Assembly (NCBI GenBank): GCA_013215525.1
Contig: JABSQY010000085.1
Location: forward strand, 1-7,461
Reading direction: 5' to 3'
DNA length: 7,461 bases
Source of the DNA: Nanoarchaeales archaeon
Lineage (GTDB): Archaea; Nanobdellota; Nanobdellia; Woesearchaeales; UBA583
Position 1 is the stretch's first letter. Each line of letters starts with the position of its first letter. A program made the position numbers and the translations under genes. The notes under the pieces were generated by a model. That model did no database searches. It was not told the DNA's origin and saw only the letters and a list, made by a program, of their open reading frames with translations. Of the stretch, positions 1 through 6,217 are shown piece after piece.

Positions 1-637
1 CTTCAATAGAATTTTGATTTTCATCATATCTAGAAAATTTACAATAACTTAAAATATCTAATAAAGTATACATGATTTTCTGAGAATGTACATTATGTCT
101 TTTTTTTGGGATTAAAGATAAAATTATTTTATACGCATCAAAAAAATTTGAAAACTCATTAATAAATTTAACTCTATTATCTTTAAGATCAAAATCAAAA
201 TCACTATCTTCACCATTAACTCCTTTATTTGAATTATAAACATTATAATTTGACCTATAAGTATTTTCAGGACTATGACGAGTTATTAATTGTAAATCTA
301 AATTCACTAAATTTAATTCAGTAATTATATTTTCTCTTTCAAGAACAATTTCATTATTAAAATTAGAAATAATCTTTTTAACATCTTCATTAACTTGTGA
401 AAGAATTTTTAAGATTTTAGTATTTTCTTCAATTTGAACATAACTCTTAAAACCATTAGAAGATTTAAGAAAATTCAATTCTTCTTGTTCAGTAACTGAT
501 TTCAATTTATCTCTCAACTGATTAAAAGCATTTAATTCACTAGTCTCTAAAAGTTTTTTAAGAATTAATATTTTTCTTTTAATTAAATCCTCCAATTCAA
601 TATGTGAAAAGTTTAATTCTTCTAAAACAGTATGCAT
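1..637 (-). CDS. Unrecognised helical protein, C-terminus cut by window edge
   Basis: A reading frame without stops runs on the minus strand from an ATG at 637 to the first base of the window, giving at least 212 residues; the rest lies outside. The protein starts MHTVLEELNFSHIELEDLIK and is rich in Leu, Lys, Glu, Asn and Ile. Its first ~120 residues look like long amphipathic helices or coiled coil (for example LIKRKILILKKLLETSELNAF). A short acidic Asp/Phe stretch (GEDSDFDFDLKD) follows near residue 160, then a basic part with PKKRHNVHSQK. No membrane segment or catalytic motif is visible and I do not recognise a family. There is no Shine-Dalgarno sequence; a TATA-like TTTATAAAT (662-670) centred about 29 bases before the ATG fits a leaderless archaeal transcript and supports this start. 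The long open frame in such AT-rich DNA makes it a likely real gene of unknown function. Confidence 0.75.
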   Translation of the reverse strand, partial: MHTVLEELNFSHIELEDLIKRKILILKKLLETSELNAFNQLRDKLKSVTEQEELNFLKSSNGFKSYVQIEENTKILKILSQVNEDVKKIISNFNNEIVLERENIITELNLVNLDLQLITRHSPENTYRSNYNVYNSNKGVNGEDSDFDFDLKDNRVKFINEFSNFFDAYKIILSLIPKKRHNVHSQKIMYTLLDILSYCKFSRYDENQNSIE

Positions 638-661
638 TATACAAATTTAATTGAAAATTAC

Positions 662-670
662 TTTATAAAT
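662..670. promoter_or_regulatory. TATA-like box, possibly bidirectional
   Basis: TTTATAAAT is nearly self-complementary. On the minus strand it is centred ~29 bases before the ATG at 637, the right place for leaderless transcription. On the plus strand it would place a start near 692-697, just before the first hairpin of the candidate RNA. The use in either direction is inferred from position only. Confidence 0.45.
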
Positions 671-691
671 AATTGTTACTAAAAATTAAAA

Positions 692-860
692 CGTAAAGGT
701 AGAAAATTACGCGAAGCCAAATTTACCTAGTTTCTAGCTCTATTTTCAGATTTGTGCTATGGTGCTTATTTTTTATGGGCAATCGACTAAGGTCTACGCT
801 TGCGTGCCCATAAAAAGTGAGTGTGATAGTGCTAATGTGGAAACTTCACACAGTGAGGAG
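692..860 (+). ncRNA. Candidate structured noncoding RNA with a long hairpin
   Basis: No gene covers 638-885, and the DNA here is visibly richer in G and C than its surroundings. A 5' hairpin pairs 697-703 with 722-728 (AGGUAGA/UUUACCU). The main helix pairs 754-780 with 806-832: 26 of 27 positions pair, 7 of them G-U, with one G-G mismatch (761/825). Its apex holds a 15-base bulge (781-795) and a small stem ACG-CUUG-CGU (796-805), matching the stable CUUG tetraloop closed by G-C. A last hairpin pairs UGUG (836-839) with CACA (847-850). All seven wobbles are G-U when read on the plus strand and would be A-C mismatches on the minus strand, so the plus strand is the likely transcript. I find no RNase P, SRP, tmRNA or tRNA signature motifs. 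Both ends are approximate: the 5' end rests on the TATA-like box at 662-670, and no plus-strand T-run marks the 3' end. Confidence 0.5.
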
Positions 861-885
861 AAAAAATAATAAAGAAAAAAATATA
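861..885 (-). terminator. T-rich terminator after the RNase H gene
   Basis: Directly after the stop codon of the minus-strand gene ending at 886, the transcript would read runs of seven and six T separated by CTTTATTA. Archaeal RNA polymerase typically stops at such T tracts without needing a hairpin. This is an inference from composition and position. Confidence 0.45.
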
Positions 886-1515
886 TTATTTATGAAACCC
901 TAAATCAGCAGGATTCAAATCACCTGAAATAAATTCTAACTTCCCACCATTACTTTCAAATTCTTTTCGAAGTGGCATAATTTTTTTAATTAAATCAATA
1001 GTATGTATCGGTAAATCTTTTTTATAAATTCCATTAGACCAATAATCAAGTACGAGTTTACTATCTCCAAAAATTAATTTCACATCATTTTTCATTGCAA
1101 TATTTAAAGCAAAAAATAAACCAGACAACTCTCCAAAATTATTAGTAAAAGCTTTTCCTAAAAAATAAGTATCAAATTTTGTAATTTTTTCTGATTTTAA
1201 AACTTGATGTAATAAACTCTTCTCACTCTCATCTGTAACCTTAACTTCAACACCATCACCACGACCAGTTCCAGCATCAAAATAAATTCCCTCTTCAAGT
1301 TCAAAATTTATACCTAAAATATTTTTTTTCTTAACTTTAGACTTATCATAAATTGCTCCACTATCAATCCACAAATTCGCTTCTATTAAAGTTTTAAATT
1401 TTTTATAACGTGCAGCAGTTCCAGAAACCTTTTTAGAACATTCATCCCAATTATTAAAAATTCCTGAATCATCGTCAAGAACATATGCATAGTAAAATTT
1501 TTTCTTTGCAGCCAT
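886..1515 (-). CDS. Viroplasmin-domain ribonuclease H family protein
   Basis: The 209-residue protein joins two domains. Residues 7-52 match the caulimovirus viroplasmin/RNase H1 N-terminal fold, with the YYAYVLDDDSGIFNNWDECS pattern (conserved Trp23) and later the KKFKTLIEA stretch; this small domain binds RNA-DNA hybrids or dsRNA in characterised relatives. Residues 75-209 form an RNase HI-type domain that cuts RNA in RNA-DNA hybrids using two metal ions. Candidate catalytic acids are Asp80 (YFDAGTGRGDG), Glu129 (NNFGELSGLFFAL), Asp151 (IFGDSKLVLDYW) and Asp199 or Asp204 (SGDLNPADLGFHK). The length fits the two-domain family and no motif is missing. There is no Shine-Dalgarno sequence before the ATG; a weak TATA-like AATATTTAAAA lies ~30-38 bases upstream (1544-1554). 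The likely role is removal of R-loops or RNA primers. The neighbours do not suggest a more specific one. Confidence 0.88.
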   Translation of the reverse strand: MAAKKKFYYAYVLDDDSGIFNNWDECSKKVSGTAARYKKFKTLIEANLWIDSGAIYDKSKVKKKNILGINFELEEGIYFDAGTGRGDGVEVKVTDESEKSLLHQVLKSEKITKFDTYFLGKAFTNNFGELSGLFFALNIAMKNDVKLIFGDSKLVLDYWSNGIYKKDLPIHTIDLIKKIMPLRKEFESNGGKLEFISGDLNPADLGFHK

Positions 1516-1612
1516 TTGTATTAAAAGTATGAATCTAAATTCATTTTAAATATTAAACAAAAATAATATAATAAAACTTTAATATTATAAAAATATTAAA
1601 ATATTAAATGTC

Positions 1613-1641
1613 AATCTAATTATATTCTATAAAATTAGATT
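1613..1641. repeat. Inverted repeat in the 1516-1694 intergenic stretch
   Basis: AATCTAATT (1613-1621) and AATTAGATT (1633-1641) form a perfect 9-bp inverted repeat around an 11-base loop. It sits between the stop of the rhodanese-like gene (1695) and the ATG of the RNase H gene (1515), so it could be a transcript-end hairpin for the first or a regulatory site for the second. The rest of this intergenic region is A/T runs with repeated ATATTAAA words. Confidence 0.5.
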
Positions 1642-1694
1642 AAATATATTTATTTTTACTTTCAGTTAAAATAAATGGTTTCCATAAAAAAATT

Positions 1695-2360
1695 TTAACA
1701 ACCTAAATTATTATCAGCAGCGCACGTTGTTGAACTTTTATTTGAAAAATCAAAAGCATTGACATCAATAACTCCAGGTTCCTCCCCAACAGCAATATAA
1801 TCTAAAACTTCAGTATTATTCCACTCTTCTGGATAATTCCAACTATTCCAATCATAACGCCACTCATTCCAACCAATACCTAATTCCTTAACAAAAATTC
1901 CATTCTCTGCAAGTAATCTCCCAACATTTCTCCCAGCCATACAACTAGAAGAATAACAATAAATAAGAGTTTGTTTCCCATTATTCTCAAGTTCAGCAAA
2001 TGCTGCAACAACACGTTCTTCATCTGTCACAGTTGTATAATTCAATCTCAATTTTTCATTAATAGTTAACTGAATTGGAATATTAATTGCACTAACAATA
2101 TGTTCTTTTTCATAAGCATCAATTAAACGTACATCAACTAGATTATATAAATAACTATCTCCTTTCATCAAATCATTACGCAAATGATGTGGCGAGATAA
2201 GTGTCGCAGTCTCAGAAGTATAATATTGTTTAATTAAATTATCTTTACTTTCTAATTCATTAATATGAAAATTAATCATAAGTTTTGCAGAAAGTAATCC
2301 AAAAAAAGCACCAAAAATAGATGCCCATATAAAAATTTTAAATGTATTTTTTATTTTCAT
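1695..2360 (-). CDS. Membrane-anchored rhodanese-like protein
   Basis: This 221-residue protein has an N-terminal hydrophobic segment (residues ~7-28, after MKIKNTFK) that should act as a signal anchor, leaving the rest outside the cell. Residues ~57-180 resemble a single rhodanese domain: LVDVRLIDAYEKEHIVSAINIPI (74-96) is the typical DVR...hI.gAiNiP strand-loop, and LIYCYSSSCMAGRNVGRLLAENG (132-154) is the active-site strand and helix. Cys135 is in the catalytic position, but the usual CxxGxR loop is replaced by CYSSSCMAGR, with a second Cys140 where Arg is common. Two more cysteines (213, 221) lie at the C-terminus, so disulfide or sulfur chemistry at the cell surface is possible. Rhodaneses move sulfane sulfur; the substrate here is unknown. 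A strong TATA-like box ~26 bases before the ATG and the absence of a Shine-Dalgarno sequence support this start. Confidence 0.82.
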   Translation of the reverse strand: MKIKNTFKIFIWASIFGAFFGLLSAKLMINFHINELESKDNLIKQYYTSETATLISPHHLRNDLMKGDSYLYNLVDVRLIDAYEKEHIVSAINIPIQLTINEKLRLNYTTVTDEERVVAAFAELENNGKQTLIYCYSSSCMAGRNVGRLLAENGIFVKELGIGWNEWRYDWNSWNYPEEWNNTEVLDYIAVGEEPGVIDVNAFDFSNKSSTTCAADNNLGC

Positions 2361-2375
2361 AAATAATATAATAAT

Positions 2376-2395
2376 TTAGATATATATAAATCTAA
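2376..2395 (-). promoter_or_regulatory. TATA box inside a small palindrome
   Basis: On the minus strand TTTATATATA is centred ~26 bases before the ATG at 2360, a textbook archaeal TATA box for leaderless transcription. It is enclosed by TTAGAT (2376-2381) and ATCTAA (2390-2395), a 6-bp inverted repeat that could be an operator covering the box. Confidence 0.55.
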
Positions 2396-2467
2396 TCTTT
2401 ATATTAATAATAATTATTTATAATATAACTAAAAAATAATATTAAATAATAATTAAAAAAATTGAAA

Positions 2468-2986
2468 TTACATAAATTGATAATTCATTTTAAAACTACC
2501 TAAATGATTTAAACTAACCTTTTTATTTGAATCATCTATTCTTATCATATTACATCCATTAGCAGATAAAATTATATGAACTAAATCATGAGCATCATTA
2601 GTCTTTTCATATGCTGTTTCATGAAATTCTGAATTTGGGGTGACTACTTTTAAATCATATGGAATACCTTGATAGTTAGTTACAAAAATAAATTTTCTAT
2701 TAAATTCATCTTCAATACCTACAATTTTATCATTTGCATAAACATCATTGTTCATACTTAATGCTAATTTTTTATTAGGTATATGAATCATCCAATCAAC
2801 AGGCATAATAGTTTTTGTCATAGTATCTTGTGAAGTTACAGCATCTTCTGTAATTGAATCAGATGTTACAGTAAAAATAACTTCTCCATATTTTGAACTT
2901 CCATCATCTAATCCTCTATACCCTTTATAAACACCAATACTACTATCTAATATACTAGTTTTACTACCAAACACACCCTTAAACAT
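2468..2986 (-). CDS. Hypothetical protein, 172 residues
   Basis: I do not recognise this family. The 172-residue product has no membrane segment or signal peptide and a mixed composition with many short beta-like stretches (KYGEVIFTVTSDSI, KFIFVTNYQGIPYDLKVVTP, HDLVHIILSANGCNMIRIDDSNKK), suggesting a small globular beta-rich cytoplasmic protein. A single Cys lies near residue 144 and no catalytic signature is visible. The frame starts MFKGVFGSKT and has no Shine-Dalgarno sequence; a TATA-like GTTATAAA ~25 bases upstream supports the ATG at 2986. It follows the gene ending at 3052 on the same strand, but having its own TATA box suggests separate transcription. Confidence 0.72.
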   Translation of the reverse strand: MFKGVFGSKTSILDSSIGVYKGYRGLDDGSSKYGEVIFTVTSDSITEDAVTSQDTMTKTIMPVDWMIHIPNKKLALSMNNDVYANDKIVGIEDEFNRKFIFVTNYQGIPYDLKVVTPNSEFHETAYEKTNDAHDLVHIILSANGCNMIRIDDSNKKVSLNHLGSFKMNYQFM

Positions 2987-3007
2987 AATATAATTAAATA
3001 ATCTAAG

Positions 3008-3015
3008 TTTATAAC
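3008..3015 (-). promoter_or_regulatory. TATA-like box for the 172-residue gene
   Basis: Read on the minus strand, GTTATAAA is centred ~25 bases before the ATG at 2986. The hairpin-forming ACTAT-CTAT-ATAGT (3016-3029) lies immediately upstream of it. Confidence 0.5.
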
Positions 3016-3044
3016 ACTATCTATATAGTATAATAAAATATATA

Positions 3045-3061
3045 TTTAAAATTATTTTAAA
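3045..3061. repeat. Perfect AT palindrome over a stop codon
   Basis: TTTAAAAT and ATTTTAAA flank one central T (3053), a 17-base perfect palindrome covering the TAA stop (3052-3054) of the minus-strand gene. On the minus strand it is followed by T-rich DNA, so it may help end transcription. In DNA this AT-rich, chance is also plausible. Confidence 0.35.
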
Positions 3062-3954
3062 GTGCTATATCTTCTCTCAGATAAACCATCAAAATGACTA
3101 TTATTTATTCTTATAAATTCACTATCCAAAATTGTATAAACTTTTGATCGATCAGATACTCTAAATAAGTCAAGATATTTATCTCTTGCAGTTTGACCTT
3201 TTTGATTTAAACATTTATTAAATACAGCAACTTCTCCACGGTTTGGTTTTTTTGCAACTTCTAAACCTAACTCACCATCTCCAAAAAGATGAAATCTACC
3301 TCCATCTGAATAAATTTTTGAAAATTTTTGAAAATTATATCTATTAATACCGTTAATAGGAAGTAAAAGAAAAGACCTATCACCTTTATTTATTCCTGTT
3401 TTAGCAACTGGTTTATGAGTGAAACTATGTACATATGCAGTTCTATTTTTAATATTAACATTTCCCCAAACATAATCATTTAAAAAATCAAAACCTGATT
3501 CTTTTAAATTTTCAAAATCAGCAAGTGCACTCTCAAGCATAAAATGTGGCCTATGTATTTTTAATTGTTGTTGAAAACTTGTTTTTGAATAAGAATTTAA
3601 AATTTTAATATCTGTATTCTCAATTGACATTGTACTATCCATCATTGTAGTATCTAAAGTATTTATAATAACTTTTAAATATGGGTTCTCATCTTTAAAG
3701 TGCTTTGCAGCTTCAACTAATTGAAAATCTTCAAAACTCATTGGAACTTCTTTTCCAGTTTCATAATCTTTATGCTTTATTGCTCTAGTGTGTGCTTGTT
3801 TTACTTCTTCAGAAATATGTCTATCTGGTAAAACTTTAAATTTACTTCTTAAACGATTAATTCTTCTAATTGCAGTTTTTGATAATTTAACTTTTGGCAA
3901 ATCATCAGAATTATGAGTATTATTTTTATATATTATAAAATTTATTTCATTCAA
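3052..3954 (-). CDS. Unrecognised protein, start uncertain (frame open to 4299)
   Basis: The minus-strand frame ending at 3052 is open for 415 codons back to 4299, but that would overlap the first 51 bases of divergent uvrB. I give a conservative TTG start at 3954 (300 residues, LNEINFIIYKN...); another in-frame TTG lies at 4179, and ATGs occur only at 4272 and 4299 inside uvrB. The conservative part looks like a real soluble protein, with a basic helical stretch near its start (SKTAIRRINRLRSKFKVLPDR) and later segments such as FLLLPINGINRYNFQKFSKI and GRFHLFGDGELGLEV. I recognise no family or catalytic motif. The extra ~100 upstream residues are extremely rich in Phe, Ile, Tyr and Leu. They could be several membrane segments, or a by-product of an A-rich plus strand that rarely spells stop codons on the other strand. 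An N-terminally truncated gene is a third possibility. Confidence 0.6.
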   Translation of the reverse strand: MNEINFIIYKNNTHNSDDLPKVKLSKTAIRRINRLRSKFKVLPDRHISEEVKQAHTRAIKHKDYETGKEVPMSFEDFQLVEAAKHFKDENPYLKVIINTLDTTMMDSTMSIENTDIKILNSYSKTSFQQQLKIHRPHFMLESALADFENLKESGFDFLNDYVWGNVNIKNRTAYVHSFTHKPVAKTGINKGDRSFLLLPINGINRYNFQKFSKIYSDGGRFHLFGDGELGLEVAKKPNRGEVAVFNKCLNQKGQTARDKYLDLFRVSDRSKVYTILDSEFIRINNSHFDGLSERRYSTLK

Positions 3955-4027
3955 TATACTCTCAGGTAAATAAAAATATTCAATATTATCAAAATCTCTT
4001 GTAGAAAAATCATTATTACCATATCCA

Positions 4028-4153
4028 ATGAGTGAACAAGCTGTGTGGGGAATTATGTCAATAATTATGTTAACTATAGCAATTATTCCAGCATATATAC
4101 TATTTGGAATTGGAAAATTAATAAAAATTATAAAAATAAAATATTTGAAATAA
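4028..4153 (+). CDS. Possible 41-residue membrane microprotein
   Basis: A short plus-strand frame begins MSEQAVWGIMSIIMLTIAII and ends with a lysine-rich tail (KLIKIIKIKYLK) before TAA. It has one hydrophobic segment (residues ~5-29) followed by positive charges, the arrangement of small single-pass membrane proteins with the tail inside. It lies opposite the questionable N-terminal extension of the minus-strand frame, and only one of the two is likely real. No Shine-Dalgarno sequence or good TATA box precedes it, so support is weak. Confidence 0.25.
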   Translation: MSEQAVWGIMSIIMLTIAIIPAYILFGIGKLIKIIKIKYLK

Positions 4154-4216
4154 GAGAAAATAAAACAATAGATATACAATATATATACTAAAATAAAACA
4201 AGATAATACAAAATAA

Positions 4217-4224
4217 TATAAAAT
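4217..4224 (+). promoter_or_regulatory. TATA-like box for the uvrB-rhuM operon
   Basis: TATAAAAT is centred ~29 bases before the uvrB ATG, which has no Shine-Dalgarno sequence, as expected for a leaderless first gene. The surrounding DNA (4154-4248) is almost entirely A and T, so other TATA-like words exist nearby. Confidence 0.5.
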
Positions 4225-4248
4225 AGATAAAATTAATATAGTTATACT

Positions 4249-6216
4249 ATGAAAATACCATTTAAAATCCATGCCAAATATAAACCAAGCCCAGCACAAA
4301 AAATAGCTATTGAAAGTTTAGAAAAAAAATATAAAACATCTAAAATTCAAACTCTTTTAGGAATTACTGGTTCAGGGAAAACATTTGTATTTGCAAATTT
4401 TATTGAAAAAATACAAAAATCAACTCTTGTTTTAGCACACAACAAAATCCTTGCCGCGCAATTATATCAAGAACTAACTGAACTATTTCCTGATAATAGA
4501 GTTGAATACTTTATTTCTTATTATGATTATTATCAACCAGAATCATACATTGCAACAACCGACACATACATCGAAAAAACTGCAACTATTAATAAAGAAA
4601 TTGAACGTCTTCGATTAAAAACAATTGCAAGTCTTATGACACGTGATGATGTAATTGTTGTTGCATCAATTTCTTGTATTTATGGTTCTGGAAATCCTGA
4701 AGATTTTAAAAAATTAGGATTTGAATTAAAAGTAGACCAAGAAATTACACGTAGCGCAATTACAACTCAATTTGTAAAGATGTTATATGAAAGAAATAAT
4801 ATGGATTTACAGTCTGGACGTTTTAGAGTTCGTGGTGATACAATTGATATTGTACCTGGATATGAAAAAAATATTGTACGAATTGAAATGTTTGGAGATG
4901 AGATTGAAAAAATTTCAATTATTGATAAAGATACAATGGAAAAAATAGAAAATATAACTAAGATTAAACTATTTCCAGCAAAACAATTTGTAGTTGATGA
5001 AGATAAAATTAAATCAACAATTCCATTAATTAGAGCAGAACTTGACGAGCGGCTGCCAGAACTTCCATTACTTGAATCCGAACGTCTTAAAAAGAAAGTA
5101 AACTATGATATTGAAATGATTGAGGAAGTTGGATATTGTAATGGTATTGAAAATTATTCTCGATTATTTGACGGGCGAGAGCCTGAATCACCACCACATG
5201 TACTACTTGATCACTTCCCTAAAGACTTTACTTTAATTATTGATGAATCGCACCAAACACTGCCGCAATCACGAGCAATGTACAAAGGAGATAGAGCAAG
5301 AAAAGATAGTTTAATTCAATATGGATTTAGACTTCCTTGCGCTTATGATAATCGTCCTTTAAAGTTTGAAGAGTTTGAGAAATACTTTAAACATACTTTA
5401 TTTGTATCAGCTACACCAGGACCTTATGAAGAAGAACATTCAGATAATATTGCAGAATTAATTGTAAGACCAACTGGATTACTTGACCCAAACATTGAAG
5501 TAAAACCAATTGATGGACAAGTAAAAGATTTAATTAAAAACATAAATGATACAACATCAAAAGGAGAGCGAACATTAGTTACAACTCTAACTAAAAGGAT
5601 GGCAGAAGATTTAACAGATTATTTAGCAAAAGAAAAAATCAAAGTTAGATATATGCACTCAGACATTGACAGTTTAGACAGAATTGAATTAATAAGAAGT
5701 TTACGTGCTGGAGAGTTTGATGTATTAGTAGGAATTAATCTATTAAGAGAAGGTTTAGATATTCCAGAAGTATCTCTTGTGACAATTCTAGATGCAGACA
5801 AAGAAGGTTTTTTACGTGATGAAAGAAGTTTAATTCAAACAATCGGACGTGCCGCAAGAAACGAAAATGGAAGAGTTATAATGTATGCTGACAAAATGAC
5901 ACGTTCAATGAAGAATGCAATAGAGAAAACAGAATATAGACGTGGTCAACAAATAATTTATAATAAAAAATACAACATAACTCCAACAACAATTATTAAG
6001 AAAGTAGCAGAGAAAGAAAGAGAAGTAAAAGGAATTAAACATTTAGGAAAAGATAACATTCACAAAGAAATGGCAAGAATGGAAAAAGAAATGAAGGTAG
6101 CTGCAAACGATTTAGACTTTGAAAAAGCAATTAACATGCGTGACAGTTTGGAAGCTTTAAAGAACGAATGGCAGTGGCAAAGTGGTCGGTCTAAGGATAA
6201 AGGAGGTAAGAAATAA
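4249..6216 (+). CDS. uvrB: Excinuclease ABC subunit B (UvrB)
   Basis: UvrB is the damage-verifying helicase-like subunit of UvrABC nucleotide excision repair. UvrA loads it on DNA; it opens the strands and then binds UvrC, which makes the cuts. All hallmarks are present in 655 residues: Walker A GITGSGKT (38-45), the aromatic beta-hairpin YYDYYQPESY (91-100), Walker B IIDESH (330-335), motif III-like FVSATPGPYE (385-394), motif V VLVGINLLREGLDIPEVSLV (492-511), motif VI QTIGRAARN (530-538) and a C-terminal UVR domain (~604-642) that contacts UvrC or UvrA. The length is normal and no residue looks lost. The start has no Shine-Dalgarno sequence but a TATA-like box ~29 bases upstream. uvrA and uvrC are not in the window. 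Oddly, its 3' end is repeated downstream of rhuM, and its last codons (KGGKK) double as the Shine-Dalgarno region for rhuM. In archaea UvrABC is usually explained by transfer from bacteria. Confidence 0.97.
   Translation: MKIPFKIHAKYKPSPAQKIAIESLEKKYKTSKIQTLLGITGSGKTFVFANFIEKIQKSTLVLAHNKILAAQLYQELTELFPDNRVEYFISYYDYYQPESYIATTDTYIEKTATINKEIERLRLKTIASLMTRDDVIVVASISCIYGSGNPEDFKKLGFELKVDQEITRSAITTQFVKMLYERNNMDLQSGRFRVRGDTIDIVPGYEKNIVRIEMFGDEIEKISIIDKDTMEKIENITKIKLFPAKQFVVDEDKIKSTIPLIRAELDERLPELPLLESERLKKKVNYDIEMIEEVGYCNGIENYSRLFDGREPESPPHVLLDHFPKDFTLIIDESHQTLPQSRAMYKGDRARKDSLIQYGFRLPCAYDNRPLKFEEFEKYFKHTLFVSATPGPYEEEHSDNIAELIVRPTGLLDPNIEVKPIDGQVKDLIKNINDTTSKGERTLVTTLTKRMAEDLTDYLAKEKIKVRYMHSDIDSLDRIELIRSLRAGEFDVLVGINLLREGLDIPEVSLVTILDADKEGFLRDERSLIQTIGRAARNENGRVIMYADKMTRSMKNAIEKTEYRRGQQIIYNKKYNITPTTIIKKVAEKEREVKGIKHLGKDNIHKEMARMEKEMKVAANDLDFEKAINMRDSLEALKNEWQWQSGRSKDKGGKK
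6201..6207 (+). promoter_or_regulatory. Shine-Dalgarno sequence for rhuM, inside uvrB
   Basis: AGGAGGT lies 10 bases before the ATG at 6218 and encodes part of the UvrB C-terminus. It is the only strong Shine-Dalgarno sequence in the window and fixes the rhuM start at 6218 rather than the upstream in-frame GTG at 6182. Confidence 0.8.
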
Positions 6217-6217
6217 A

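Noticed and set aside
692..860. Retron msr-msd RNA
   Set aside because: A long hairpin and a nearby RNase H gene are suggestive, but no reverse transcriptase is present in the window and the RNase H gene is a standard viroplasmin-type protein on the other strand.
3016..3029. ACTAT-CTAT-ATAGT hairpin as a terminator
   Set aside because: A five-pair AT-only stem without a following T-run on either strand is too weak to call in DNA this AT-rich.
5619..5801. 60-codon minus-strand frame inside uvrB
   Set aside because: It lies fully antisense to conserved UvrB helicase motifs and has no signals of its own; it is a shadow frame.
6182..6217. Upstream GTG start adding 12 residues to RhuM
   Set aside because: The ATG at 6218 has a strong Shine-Dalgarno sequence at correct spacing and gives the normal family N-terminus; the extra residues overlap uvrB in another frame.
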